Shown piece by piece: positions 20,156 through 28,487 of a stretch of 64,000 nt of DNA. The notes beneath the pieces were generated by a model. That model made no database searches. It had not been told where the DNA came from and was given only the letters and a program-made list of their open reading frames with translations. Position 1 is the stretch's first letter. Each line of letters opens with the position of its first letter. Both the position numbers and the translations under genes were made by a program. Origin of the DNA: Maribacter sedimenticola (GTDB lineage Bacteria > Bacteroidota > Bacteroidia > Flavobacteriales > Flavobacteriaceae); assembly GCF_900188415.1 (NCBI RefSeq), contig NZ_FZNV01000002.1, positions 477,339 through 541,338 of the forward strand. The letters run 5' to 3'.

Positions 20156-20224
20156 TGTATTGTTAATTGGAATTAGGTCAAAGCAACATTCACGATTTTC
20201 GTCAGAGGTTGTTCTAACAGGGTG
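20156..20224 (-). promoter_or_regulatory. Foldable 5' leader of rplS, possible autoregulatory element
   Basis: Between the predicted promoter and the rplS ATG, the minus-strand leader contains three nested complementary pairs: CTAA (plus 20173-20176 as TTAG) with TTAG (20214-20217), GTTG (20184-20187 as CAAC) with CAAC (20208-20211), and ACGA with TCGT (20192-20195, 20199-20202) around a three-base loop. Ribosomal protein genes often carry such leaders bound by their own product. That this one does is inference. Confidence 0.4.
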
Positions 20225-20254
20225 CAAAAATAATACTAATTTTATAACCTACAA
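20225..20254 (-). promoter_or_regulatory. Promoter of rplS (Bacteroidota -33/-7 type)
   Basis: On the minus strand TTG (plus 20252-20254) and TATTTTTG (plus 20225-20232) are separated by exactly 19 bases, an ideal match to the Bacteroidota consensus. Transcription would begin about 65 bases before the rplS ATG. Confidence 0.7.
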
Positions 20255-20292
20255 GTATTTTTTGCGATTTTTAAAATTATAGGGGTTATATT

Positions 20293-20967
20293 TTATTTTA
20301 ATAAGTCCGGACGTAGTTTTTCGGTTCGCTCCATGGCCTGGTTTTCGCGCCATTCCTCTATTTTGCCAAAATTACCGCTTAAAAGTACATCGGGTACCTT
20401 CATACCTTTATATTCCGCTGGCCTTGTATAAACCGGTGGGGCCAAAAGCCCGTCCTGAAAAGTATCGGTTAGGGCAGAGGTTTCATCATTGAGTACGCCG
20501 GGTAAAAGTCTAATTACTGCATCACAAAGGACGGCTGCCCCCAATTCGCCACCGGAGAGCACATAATCGCCAATTGAAATTTCCTTAGTAATATAGGCGT
20601 CCCTTATTCTTTGGTCAACACCTTTATAGTGGCCGCACAAAATTATGATGTTGTCTACCATGGACAATTGATTTGCCATTTGCTGATTTAGGGTTTCGCC
20701 ATCTGGGGTCATATATATGATTTCATCATAATCTCGTTGTGACCTTAAATTGGATATGCATTTGTCAATTGGTTCAATCATGAGTACCATTCCTGCTCCA
20801 CCACCAAATTGGTAGTCGTCTACATTTCTATATTTAGTTGTGGTATAATCCCTGAGGTTGTGAAAATGGACTTCAACCAAATTCTTTTCAATGGCTCTTT
20901 TAAGTATTGAAGCTTCAAAAGGACTGGTCAATAATTCGGGTAATACCGTAATGATGTCTATACGCAT
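20293..20967 (-). CDS. trmD: tRNA (guanine(37)-N1)-methyltransferase
   Basis: TrmD methylates G37 next to the anticodon of several tRNAs using SAM and prevents +1 frameshifting. The 224-residue product is full length. It shows the SPOUT trefoil-knot motifs: the start [27 protein letters not shown] (about 54-67), [12 protein letters not shown] (about 109-120) and [19 protein letters not shown] (about 128-146), which includes the catalytic-region Asp, and the C-terminal tRNA-contact segment. It lies in a same-strand run with a GNAT upstream (14-base gap) and rplS downstream. Confidence 0.97.
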   Translation of the reverse strand: MRIDIITVLPELLTSPFEASILKRAIEKNLVEVHFHNLRDYTTTKYRNVDDYQFGGGAGMVLMIEPIDKCISNLRSQRDYDEIIYMTPDGETLNQQMANQLSMVDNIIILCGHYKGVDQRIRDAYITKEISIGDYVLSGGELGAAVLCDAVIRLLPGVLNDETSALTDTFQDGLLAPPVYTRPAEYKGMKVPDVLLSGNFGKIEEWRENQAMERTEKLRPDLLK

Positions 20968-20981
20968 GGTGTGTAAGCGGA

Positions 20982-21425
20982 TTATTTAACCGACCAAAAG
21001 TAGTGAAAACAATGCGAATCTTTCTTCCAGCCTAATTTTTCATATAATTTCTGGGCAGGATTGTCTACGGCAGTTTCTAGGGCCAAACCTTTATAATTAT
21101 GGGAAGTACAATACTCTTGGGCTTTTAGCAACAAATCTTTTCCAATGTTTTTATTGCGAAAAATAGGATCAACGTACAAGTCGTTCAAAATTAGGGAGGG
21201 TTCTAGACTTACAGATGAAAACGTAAAGTATAATTGTACAAAGCCTACGGCCTTGCCATCTATATATGATGTAAAAATGATTGATTCTTGGTTTTTGATT
21301 CGCTCGTTCAAAAATAAAGTTGCGGCGTGGATATTTGACTGCTGTCCGTAAAAAATACGGTAGCCGTCAAAGAGATGAACCATATCCCTAACTTGTGCTA
21401 AATCAACTTGTAAAATAGTATTCAT
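20982..21425 (-). CDS. GNAT family N-acetyltransferase
   Basis: A 147-residue single-domain GNAT. The acetyl-CoA binding motif A is visible in [20 protein letters not shown] (about 86-105; the R/Q-x-x-G-x-G loop appears as RNKNIGKDL) followed by motif B with [12 protein letters not shown] near residue 127. Substrate is unknown. It lies 14 bases upstream of trmD and 36 bases downstream of the coiled-coil gene, with a terminator in between, so it may be the first gene of the trmD transcript. Confidence 0.85.
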   Translation of the reverse strand: MNTILQVDLAQVRDMVHLFDGYRIFYGQQSNIHAATLFLNERIKNQESIIFTSYIDGKAVGFVQLYFTFSSVSLEPSLILNDLYVDPIFRNKNIGKDLLLKAQEYCTSHNYKGLALETAVDNPAQKLYEKLGWKKDSHCFHYFWSVK

Positions 21426-21428
21426 GGT

Positions 21429-21455
21429 AAAAAAAAGCTCCTTGGTAAGGAGCTT
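21429..21455 (-). terminator. Intrinsic terminator of the coiled-coil protein gene
   Basis: Plus arms AAGCTCCTT (21435-21443) and AAGGAGCTT (21447-21455) form a perfect 9-bp stem with a three-base loop. On the minus strand it is followed by eight T and ends just before the GNAT ATG. Confidence 0.8.
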
Positions 21456-21461
21456 GTGTAT

Positions 21462-22082
21462 TTATTTCGTTTTTTTCTGTTTATTGATTTCATCTTGAAG
21501 CTGCCTACTGATTTTTTGCTCTCGTTCCAGTGCCCTTCTTCGATGATCTTCATATTCTACCTCAAGTTCGGATAAATTCTGTTTTGCCTCTTGAGTTAGG
21601 ATGTTACTGTTTCTAAATTTATAAATAAATAAGCCCAGTAACAGGAACAACCCTCCAATAATGGTCCATAATATAAAATTGTAGGTTCCTTTTGATACCG
21701 GAATACCAATAAATGACATGCTATCCTTTTCTTCTGTTACCGCCACTAGGTTAGTAGTGGTTTCTTCCAACTTTTTATTCAAAGAACTAATGGTTGTCTC
21801 ATGTTCGGATATTGTAGCCTTAAGTTCACTCGTTTTTTTGTTCATAGCAGCGATGGAATCCAATACGTTTTTACGTATCTTGAATAAGTTGGATTCCTTG
21901 ACGACCTCGTACCTGACTCCATCTGCCCTGTAATTACCGGAGCGTTTGGATATATAGTCGAACTGATTGCTAATGGGTCCTTCATCCAAAGATAGTTTGT
22001 CATCTTCTTCAGTTTCTTGTGCATATTGTAGGTTTGCAACAAGTAGGAATGCCAGAACTAATAGTATTCTATTGAATTTCAT
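21462..22082 (-). CDS. trmD-linked coiled-coil membrane protein (often misnamed tRNA (guanine-N1)-methyltransferase)
   Basis: A 206-residue protein with a signal peptide (about 1-21, ending LQYAQ), an acidic linker, a coiled-coil segment rich in Lys, Glu, Ser and Thr (about 70-125), one transmembrane helix (about 133-155) and a cytoplasmic basic helical tail with EDHRRRALEREQKISRQLQDE. There is no SPOUT or Rossmann methyltransferase fold. I recall close relatives carrying the product name tRNA (guanine-N1)-methyltransferase, which looks like a name copied from the neighbouring trmD. Real function is unknown; the architecture suggests a membrane-anchored structural or signalling protein. Confidence 0.8.
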   Translation of the reverse strand: MKFNRILLVLAFLLVANLQYAQETEEDDKLSLDEGPISNQFDYISKRSGNYRADGVRYEVVKESNLFKIRKNVLDSIAAMNKKTSELKATISEHETTISSLNKKLEETTTNLVAVTEEKDSMSFIGIPVSKGTYNFILWTIIGGLFLLLGLFIYKFRNSNILTQEAKQNLSELEVEYEDHRRRALEREQKISRQLQDEINKQKKTK

Positions 22083-22226
22083 GTAATAGGTTCTTGTATT
22101 AAAAAAAATGATTTAGAGTGGGCTAAAGTAATTTATTAAAGTCAATTTAGAAAAAAAAAAGGGCAAAGGTTATAAGCCTTTATTAATGTACGTAGCGTAT
22201 TAAAAAAAAGATGTTTTTTCTTAAAA

Positions 22227-23675
22227 TTAGTAATAGGTAAAGCGGCGCACTTTGGCAATATATTTAGCTAATCGTATGACTTGATGCGAGTAACCGTATT
22301 CATTATCATACCATATGTAAAGTACTATTTTTTTTCCTGTATCTGAAACTATGGTAGCGCAACTGTCATATATAGATGGAGCAGAAGTGCTAATGATGTC
22401 GCTAGATACAAGTTCTTTGTTGAGCGAATATTTTATCTGCTCTACCAAATCTCCTTCCAAAGCATATTTTTTGATCATGGTATTGATACCTTCCAAGGAA
22501 GTTTTTTGGTCAACTTCTATATTTAAAATGGCCAAGGAACCGTTTGGTACGGGCACTCTAATGGCATTTGAAGTCAGCTTGCCTTGAAGGGAGGGTAAAG
22601 CCTTGGCAACCGCCTCTCCGGCACCGGTCTCCGTAATTACCATGTTCAATGCTGCGGCCCTACCTCTACGATATTTACTGTGCATGTTATCCACCAAGTT
22701 CTGATCATTGGTATATGCATGAATCGTTTCCAAATGTCCATGTTTTATACCTAAGGTTTCTTCAATAACTTTTAGGATAGGACTGATTGCATTTGTGGTG
22801 CAGGATGCTGCTGAAAATAATTGGGCGCTATCAGGATCGTATTCTAAATGATTGACACCATGTACAATATTGGCTATTCCTTTACCGGGAGCGGTAAGTA
22901 ATACTTTTTCTGCTCCCTTGGCCTTTAAATGCCTTTCTAGCTGTTCCTTTGTTCTAAAGGCCCCTGTATTATCAATGATTAGGGCATTGGAGATTCCGTA
23001 TGCTGTATAATCTATTTCTTCCGGTGCGTTGGCATAGATTACATGGACCGTTGTGCCGTTAATGATTAATTTTTGGTTTTCATGATCGGTATTTACGGTA
23101 CCGTTAAATATTCCGTGTACGGAATCGGTACGTAATAAACTGGCTCTTTTTTCAAGATTTTCGCTAGTATCCTTTCCTCTAACCACAATGGCCCTTAACC
23201 GCATTTGGTTTCCTTTACCGGTTTTGGACATCAATTCCCTGGCAACTAATCTGCCAATTCTGCCAAAACCATAAAGCACAACATCCTTTGGTTCTATACT
23301 TTTATAGTTCTGTGCGGTTTTTAATTTATCGAACACAAATTCCTTTACATTGTCAAAGGTATTATCGTCAGAGTGAAATTCATATGTTAGTTTACCAATG
23401 TCCAATTTGGCAGGAGGTAAAGGAATACTTGATATTGCGCGTAAAATTTCTACGGAATCAAAAATTGATATTGGTTTCTGGACAAACTCACCTGCATATT
23501 CATGCAAATGGATAATGTCACTTACATTTTTATCGATTACTTGGTTCTTGAACAGAACAATTTCTATCGATTTATCATACCATAGGTCACTTACAATTTT
23601 TATGAATTCTGTTGTAGCCTTTCTTCGATCGGCCTGAAAGGCCAATTCCTTTTCATACGTGGTGGTTGGAACCAT
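22227..23675 (-). CDS. gap: Glyceraldehyde-3-phosphate dehydrogenase, long form with N-terminal extension
   Basis: A 482-residue GAPDH that converts glyceraldehyde-3-phosphate to 1,3-bisphosphoglycerate or the reverse. The catalytic domain begins at about residue 130 with the nucleotide-binding GFGRIGR (136-142) and contains the active-site SAASCTTNAISP with Cys292 and the partner histidine in HAYTNDQNLVD (about 319). A helical extension of about 125 residues precedes it, making it much longer than the usual 335. At the end of the second strand, where NAD-specific enzymes carry an Asp (VND), this protein has VVRG, which suggests NADP use. The start is a clean ATG with no nearby alternative. 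A single-gene unit. Confidence 0.93.
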   Translation of the reverse strand: MVPTTTYEKELAFQADRRKATTEFIKIVSDLWYDKSIEIVLFKNQVIDKNVSDIIHLHEYAGEFVQKPISIFDSVEILRAISSIPLPPAKLDIGKLTYEFHSDDNTFDNVKEFVFDKLKTAQNYKSIEPKDVVLYGFGRIGRLVARELMSKTGKGNQMRLRAIVVRGKDTSENLEKRASLLRTDSVHGIFNGTVNTDHENQKLIINGTTVHVIYANAPEEIDYTAYGISNALIIDNTGAFRTKEQLERHLKAKGAEKVLLTAPGKGIANIVHGVNHLEYDPDSAQLFSAASCTTNAISPILKVIEETLGIKHGHLETIHAYTNDQNLVDNMHSKYRRGRAAALNMVITETGAGEAVAKALPSLQGKLTSNAIRVPVPNGSLAILNIEVDQKTSLEGINTMIKKYALEGDLVEQIKYSLNKELVSSDIISTSAPSIYDSCATIVSDTGKKIVLYIWYDNEYGYSHQVIRLAKYIAKVRRFTYY

Positions 23676-23748
23676 AATCAGTTGATGGGTTTTTTGTTGT
23701 TTTTTGCGAAATTATGAAAATTAATAGCTTTTAATGTGAATTATTATT

Positions 23749-23777
23749 AAAAAAGCCTTCGTTGTTGCGAAGGCTTT
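23749..23777 (-). terminator. Intrinsic terminator of the DegP/HtrA gene
   Basis: Plus arms AAAGCCTTCG (23752-23761) and CGAAGGCTTT (23768-23777) form a perfect 10-bp stem around a six-base loop; the minus strand continues into T-rich sequence. It lies 16 bases after the protease stop. Confidence 0.88.
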
Positions 23778-23793
23778 AATTTTTAGAAGTTTA

Positions 23794-25185
23794 CTATTGG
23801 AAAATCAATCGATCTCGTTCACCATTGGATCCCAACATGGTAATGACCGTTTTATCATATTTTGAAATAGCGCCAAATGCATTATATGCATCGTCAATAT
23901 TCCCAATTTCTACCTCATCTACTTTTATGATCACTTTTTCGGACAAACCATATCCTCTATACCGTTCGGGCACACCAATAATCTTAACCCCGGTTTTGGT
24001 CCTATACACTTTCTTGTCATGTTCGGTCAGGTTTCTGACTTCAAGACCCATTTCTGGAACTACCAACTGTTGCCGTTCTTTTAGTGTTAGCGGCAATTCC
24101 ATAAGTTCCTTATCCCTGTCGATAACAACATTTAAGGTGTCGCCAGGTCGTTTGGTAGAAAGATATCCGGTTAGGTCGGGATATTTGTGTACGGTAATTT
24201 CGTCCACTTTTTTAATAATATCCCCAATTTTCATACCTGCCTCTTCTGCAGCGGATTCAGGCTCTATACGTTCAATATATACACCATCTATATTATTGAT
24301 TCCTTTTTCAATGGCATCACGTGTATTTACAGGAGCGGGACTAATACCCATAAATCCTTTTTGTACATTTCCATATTCCAGTATATCCTGAACAACCTTT
24401 TTGGCAATATTACTGGGCACTGCAAAGGAATATCCTATATATGAACCAGTTTGGGATGATATTGCTGTATTGATGCCCACCAGGTCACCATTTGTATTTA
24501 CCAATGCACCACCGGAATTTCCAGGGTTTACCGCGGCATCCGTTTGGATAAAGGATTGGTGCTTGCCCAAATTACGCGCTTTGGCACTAACGATACCTGC
24601 AGTTACCGTAGAGGTAAGGTTAAACGGATTGCCAACGGCAAGGACCCATTCCCCAATCTTAGTCTGGTCAGAGTCCGCAAATGCCAAATAAGGAAGTTTT
24701 TCCTTTGCATCTATTTTTAATAAAGCTATATCTGAATTGGGATCTGTCCCAATCAATTCCGCATCATATGTTTTATTATTGTTCAAGGTAACCTGTAACT
24801 GATTTGCTTTGGAAATGACATGATTGTTTGTGACTATATATCCGTCAGATGAAATAATGACTCCTGATCCCGTTCCAATTTGGGGAACGGTACTACCGCC
24901 ATGCCCATAGAAAATATCAAATATGGTGGTGGGGCTTTTCCTGAGGGTAATATTGGCCACGTGAACTACAGCGTTGACCGTATTTTCTGCAGCTGTGGTA
25001 AAATCAACTTCATTTATACCCGCTCCTTTTGCGGAAGTGGGTGTATAGCTCGTATTGACAAAACCATTCTCACTGGTTTGGGTAATAATGGTAAAGTTTT
25101 CTTTCTCGATGAAAAATTTATATCCCACTAAGGTAATTGCACCTGCAAAAACTGCTACAAGAAGAAGACTAGCTATTTTTTTCAT
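23794..25185 (-). CDS. Periplasmic trypsin-like serine protease/chaperone (DegP/HtrA family)
   Basis: HtrA proteases degrade or refold damaged envelope proteins. The 463-residue product has an N-terminal hydrophobic signal or anchor (about 5-25), a trypsin-like domain with the triad His122 (TNNHVI), Asp152 (NSDIALL) and Ser224 (PGNSGGAL), and two PDZ domains (about 275-350 and 385-460). The first PDZ contains GMKIGDIIKKVDE. Length is standard for the DegP/DegQ group. It stands alone between gap and the divergent dapF. The distinction between DegP and DegQ cannot be made from sequence by eye. Confidence 0.95.
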   Translation of the reverse strand: MKKIASLLLVAVFAGAITLVGYKFFIEKENFTIITQTSENGFVNTSYTPTSAKGAGINEVDFTTAAENTVNAVVHVANITLRKSPTTIFDIFYGHGGSTVPQIGTGSGVIISSDGYIVTNNHVISKANQLQVTLNNNKTYDAELIGTDPNSDIALLKIDAKEKLPYLAFADSDQTKIGEWVLAVGNPFNLTSTVTAGIVSAKARNLGKHQSFIQTDAAVNPGNSGGALVNTNGDLVGINTAISSQTGSYIGYSFAVPSNIAKKVVQDILEYGNVQKGFMGISPAPVNTRDAIEKGINNIDGVYIERIEPESAAEEAGMKIGDIIKKVDEITVHKYPDLTGYLSTKRPGDTLNVVIDRDKELMELPLTLKERQQLVVPEMGLEVRNLTEHDKKVYRTKTGVKIIGVPERYRGYGLSEKVIIKVDEVEIGNIDDAYNAFGAISKYDKTVITMLGSNGERDRLIFQ

Positions 25186-25270
25186 AATCTATTTAAATTT
25201 AGCAAACTACCTGTAAAATTACTGGTTTTTATGAGTATTTATAAGCGTTTAACTACTTTTTAACTACTCT

Positions 25271-25297
25271 TTGCAACTTAATTATGTGGTATATTTG
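25271..25297 (+). promoter_or_regulatory. Putative promoter of dapF
   Basis: TTG at 25271-25273 and TATATTTG at 25290-25297 are separated by 16 bases, slightly shorter than the usual spacing but with a perfect -7 match. The dapF ATG is 16 bases downstream. Confidence 0.5.
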
Positions 25298-25312
25298 TCA
25301 CTTTAAAATAAC

Positions 25313-26089
25313 ATGAAAAATACATTTTACAAATATCAGGGTACAGGGAACGATTTTGTCATGATCGATAACCGAAACGGGGACTTTTCCCATACGGATA
25401 GCACCTTGGTCGCGCATTTATGTGATCGACGGTTTGGAATAGGTGCAGATGGCCTCATTTTATTGGAAAATGATGATGACACAGATTTTAGGATGGTATA
25501 TTTTAATGCGGATGGTAATGAAAGTACCATGTGCGGTAACGGCGGAAGATGTATTGTGGCCTTTGCCCATTTTTTAGGTATAGTTGATGATGAAATGGAG
25601 TTTATGGCCATAGATGGGCCCCATAAGGCACTAATACAGGGGGACATGGTAAGTTTAAAAATGCAGGATGTTAGTGAAATAAAGGAAAAGTCCAACGCCC
25701 TATTTATGAATACAGGCTCGCCACACCATGTGCAAATGGTGGAAGGTCTAAAGCTATATGATGTAAAAAAAGAAGGAGCTCGTTTACGGTACGGGGTGTA
25801 TGGAGAGAAAGGAAGTAATATTAATTTTGTTGAAGCAAATACAACGAACGGATTTAATATACGCACTTATGAACGTGGTGTAGAAGATGAGACACTTTCG
25901 TGTGGTACCGGGGTTACTGCGGTAGCCTTGGCAATGCACCATTTAGGAAAGACTAGTGCCAACCAAATTGCAATAAGTGCATTGGGCGGTAATTTAAGTG
26001 TTGATTTTAAATATAATAATGGCTCTTACACTGATATTTATTTAAAAGGTGCGGCTAAACAAGTATTTAAAGGCGAAATGGAGTGGTAA
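25313..26089 (+). CDS. dapF: Diaminopimelate epimerase
   Basis: DapF interconverts LL- and meso-diaminopimelate, the last step before peptidoglycan cross-linking diamino acid and lysine. The 258-residue protein carries both catalytic cysteines in their signature contexts: Cys74 in MCGNGGRC and Cys197 in LSCGTG. The N-terminus FYKYQGTGNDFVMID is diagnostic. The next gene, a GNAT, starts inside its last codons (7-base overlap), and mltG follows with ATG/TAA overlap, forming a tight three-gene operon that fits cell-wall synthesis. Confidence 0.97.
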   Translation: MKNTFYKYQGTGNDFVMIDNRNGDFSHTDSTLVAHLCDRRFGIGADGLILLENDDDTDFRMVYFNADGNESTMCGNGGRCIVAFAHFLGIVDDEMEFMAIDGPHKALIQGDMVSLKMQDVSEIKEKSNALFMNTGSPHHVQMVEGLKLYDVKKEGARLRYGVYGEKGSNINFVEANTTNGFNIRTYERGVEDETLSCGTGVTAVALAMHHLGKTSANQIAISALGGNLSVDFKYNNGSYTDIYLKGAAKQVFKGEMEW

Positions 26090-26607
26090 CATTAAAAGGA
26101 AATATAGTGTATTTAAGGGCCTTGGAACAAAAGGACCTGAATTTCCTATATGAATTGGAAAACAATACCTTGGTCTGGGAAATAAGTGGCACGGTTACAC
26201 CTTATTCCAAAGATGTGCTACAGCTGTATTTGGACAATGCCCATAGGGATATTTATGATGTAAAGCAATTACGTTTGGTAATCTGCAATCTTGAACATAA
26301 GACAATTGGATTGATCGATCTATTTGATTTTGACCCCTACCATAAACGGGCAGGTCTCGGAATAGTTATTCATGATGAGGCACAGCGTAATAAAGGTGTT
26401 GGGGCAGAAGCCATAAGTTTATTGTGTAATTATGTATTTCAGGTGTTGGGATTACGGCAGGTATATGCCAATATATTGGAAGATAATATAGCAAGTATGC
26501 ATTTGTTCCAGAAATTAGGTTTCATTCCCGTAGGTGTAAAAAAAGATTGGGTACGTGTGGGGAGTACATACAAGAATGAAATTTTATTGCAAAAATTGAA
26601 TACGTAA
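26083..26607 (+). CDS. GNAT family N-acetyltransferase (RimJ/SpeG-like)
   Basis: A 174-residue GNAT of the RimJ-like branch: N-terminal VYLRALEQKDLNFLYELE, a central strand-helix acetyl-CoA site in GLGIVIHDEAQRNKGVGAEA (about 87-106), and the late motif ANILEDNIASMHLFQKLGF (about 129-147). It starts at GTG 26083, inside the end of dapF; no ATG in frame exists close by, and the overlap favours coupled translation. Substrate unknown. Its place between dapF and mltG is probably just an operon habit of the lineage. Confidence 0.85.
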   Translation: MVTLKGNIVYLRALEQKDLNFLYELENNTLVWEISGTVTPYSKDVLQLYLDNAHRDIYDVKQLRLVICNLEHKTIGLIDLFDFDPYHKRAGLGIVIHDEAQRNKGVGAEAISLLCNYVFQVLGLRQVYANILEDNIASMHLFQKLGFIPVGVKKDWVRVGSTYKNEILLQKLNT

Positions 26608-27650
26608 TGAACATTAAGCGAATTATTTTAGGGGTAGTAGTATTGGGATTAATCGGTGGAGCAATATTTGCCTATATTCTTTATAGTACTTTTTTTACGC
26701 CCAATACCAGTTTTGAAACGAAAGAAGCTTATGTGTACATTCCTACCGATGCTTCAACAGATTTATTGAAAGAACAATTGACACCTTATATAGACAATTG
26801 GGAATCATTTAAATCTGCAGCGGACAAGAAAGGATATCTACAGAATATTAAAGCGGGTAAATACAGGCTTAAAAAGGGCATGAATAATAATGAGCTGGTA
26901 AACTCCCTAAGAAGCGGCAACTTACCGGTGAAGGTTTCATTTAATAATCAAGAGACCCTACAGGATTTGGCGGGTAGGATAGCGGCACAGATAGAGGCGG
27001 ATAGTATGGCATTGTTGGCAGCGTTTGAGGATAAACCTTTTTTGGATGAAAATGGTTTTAATGATGCCAATAAATTAGCGGTATATATTCCTAACAGTTA
27101 TGAATTTTTCTGGAATACATCTGCTACAGGATTTAGGGATAGAATGCTGAAGGAATATCAACGTTTTTGGACCAAGGAACGTAAGGACAAGGCAAATGCT
27201 TTGGGGTTATCTCCAAACGAAGTTATGGCATTGGCTTCCATAGTACATAAGGAAACTGCCAAAGTAGATGAGCGGCCACGGGTTGCGGGAGTTTATTTGA
27301 ACAGGATAAGAAAAAATATGTTGTTACAAGCAGATCCAACCGTAATCTATGCCATAAAAAAAGAAACGGGAAATTTTGATACGGTTATTAAACGTGTGCT
27401 ATATAAAGACCTGGAATTGGATTCTCCATATAATACCTACAAGTATTTAGGTTTGCCTCCTGGACCAATTGCCATGCCGGACATTACTGCAGTGGATGCT
27501 GTTTTAAATCCGGAAAAACACAATTATTATTATTTTGTAGCCAATGTTGAAAAATTTGGGTATCATATGTTCGCGGAAAGTTTGGCGCAACATAACCGAA
27601 ATAAAGCACAATACATCCGGTGGATAAACTCCCGTAAAATCAAAAGATAG
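26607..27650 (+). CDS. mltG: Endolytic murein transglycosylase
   Basis: MltG cuts nascent peptidoglycan strands inside the chain and is thought to end glycan polymerisation. The 347-residue product has one N-terminal transmembrane helix (about 5-27), a LysM-like region (about 85-130) and the YceG catalytic domain with the conserved ASIVHKETAKVDERPRVAGV (about 211-230), including the invariant glutamate, followed by LQADPTVIYAI and PYNTYKYLGLPPGPI. Length matches the family. It shares a 1-base overlap (TAATG) with the preceding GNAT gene. Confidence 0.95.
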   Translation: MNIKRIILGVVVLGLIGGAIFAYILYSTFFTPNTSFETKEAYVYIPTDASTDLLKEQLTPYIDNWESFKSAADKKGYLQNIKAGKYRLKKGMNNNELVNSLRSGNLPVKVSFNNQETLQDLAGRIAAQIEADSMALLAAFEDKPFLDENGFNDANKLAVYIPNSYEFFWNTSATGFRDRMLKEYQRFWTKERKDKANALGLSPNEVMALASIVHKETAKVDERPRVAGVYLNRIRKNMLLQADPTVIYAIKKETGNFDTVIKRVLYKDLELDSPYNTYKYLGLPPGPIAMPDITAVDAVLNPEKHNYYYFVANVEKFGYHMFAESLAQHNRNKAQYIRWINSRKIKR

Positions 27651-27733
27651 GTAAATTACCCGAATTTTAGCACTTGTTAACTAAATCTTGATAGTTTTAA
27701 CAGAACCTTCTCATTCTACATAAATTTCCATTC

Positions 27734-27741
27734 TACCTTTG
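27734..27741 (+). promoter_or_regulatory. Putative -7 element of the lysozyme-like gene
   Basis: TACCTTTG matches TAnnTTTG, 57 bases upstream of the ATG at 27799. No -33 partner was found. Confidence 0.35.
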
Positions 27742-27798
27742 TCTTTGAAATTTAAGCAGGCAAATAGTAGTCGCCGTAAGTCTTAAGAAATAGATACT

Positions 27799-28428
27799 AT
27801 GAAAAGATGGATATTGATAAGTTGTCCTCTTGTTATGATGTTTATTTTATCTGGTTACGGGTTTAAAACATTAAAGGTTAGTGTTCCGGATCAGCTTAAA
27901 ATGAAAGAACCTACTCTAGTTTCGTTTCCTCAGGACGAAACATCTTTACCCGGTTATGAAATTAGACCTCCCTATATTGGCAGTCAGTTTATAGGATTTA
28001 AGGAAGCCTTGGCCTTTAAAGAATCTCAAGGAAATTATTTTGTTACCAATACTTACGGATATTTAGGAAAATATCAATTTGGCTTAGGGACATTGGCGCT
28101 TGTAGGTATCTATGACGGCAATCATTTTTTAAGCAATCCGGAATTGCAGGAACGTGCGTTCTATGTTAATATTTCACGTAACAAGTGGATTTTACGTAAA
28201 GATATAAAGCGTTTTGTAGGAATGAAAATGCGGGGTATTGAGATTACGGAATCCGGAATATTGGCCGCTGCGCATCTAGCGGGTCCAGGAAATGTAAAGA
28301 TCTTCTTAAGGTCACAAGGAAGAATGGACATAAAGGACGGATATGGGACAAGTATATCTAATTATATGAAAAAGTTTTCAGGTTATGATATTTCTATAGT
28401 TTCACCAAAAAGAAACCCTAGAATTTAA
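27799..28428 (+). CDS. Exported lysozyme-like (peptidoglycan-active) protein
   Basis: A 209-residue protein with a hydrophobic N-terminus (about 4-20) that should export it. The central block GFKEALAFKESQGNYFVTN, then GYLGKYQFGLGTL, resembles the catalytic start of lytic transglycosylase-like proteins, where a Glu followed by SxG (here Glu75 in FKESQG) is catalytic, and AAAHLAGPGNVKIFLRSQG (about 151-170) resembles the later lysozyme-fold motif. Related flavobacterial proteins are often labelled LysM/peptidoglycan-binding, but no LysM repeat is visible here. Role in wall turnover is inferred, helped by mltG next door. A strong terminator follows. Confidence 0.7.
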   Translation: MKRWILISCPLVMMFILSGYGFKTLKVSVPDQLKMKEPTLVSFPQDETSLPGYEIRPPYIGSQFIGFKEALAFKESQGNYFVTNTYGYLGKYQFGLGTLALVGIYDGNHFLSNPELQERAFYVNISRNKWILRKDIKRFVGMKMRGIEITESGILAAAHLAGPGNVKIFLRSQGRMDIKDGYGTSISNYMKKFSGYDISIVSPKRNPRI

Positions 28429-28453
28429 AAGTTTAAGTAGATATGAAAATGGG

Positions 28454-28487
28454 AAACCTTGGCATTTTTTTGTCAAGGTTTTTTTTA
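28454..28487 (+). terminator. Intrinsic terminator after the lysozyme-like gene
   Basis: Arms 28454-28464 and 28471-28481 (core AAACCTTG/CAAGGTTT) close a six-T loop and are followed by T residues. It overlaps the stop codon of the convergent methyltransferase gene by three bases. Confidence 0.85.

Noticed and set aside
22152-22176. Weak A/T-rich hairpin downstream of the GAPDH gene
   Set aside because: Only a five-base stem with poor T tract; not convincing as a terminator.
23825-24391. 188-codon plus-strand ORF inside the DegP gene
   Set aside because: Serine- and isoleucine-rich antisense shadow of the PDZ region; no independent support.
25336-25866. 176-codon minus-strand ORF inside dapF
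   Set aside because: Entirely antisense to a clear housekeeping gene and without a recognisable domain; a shadow frame.
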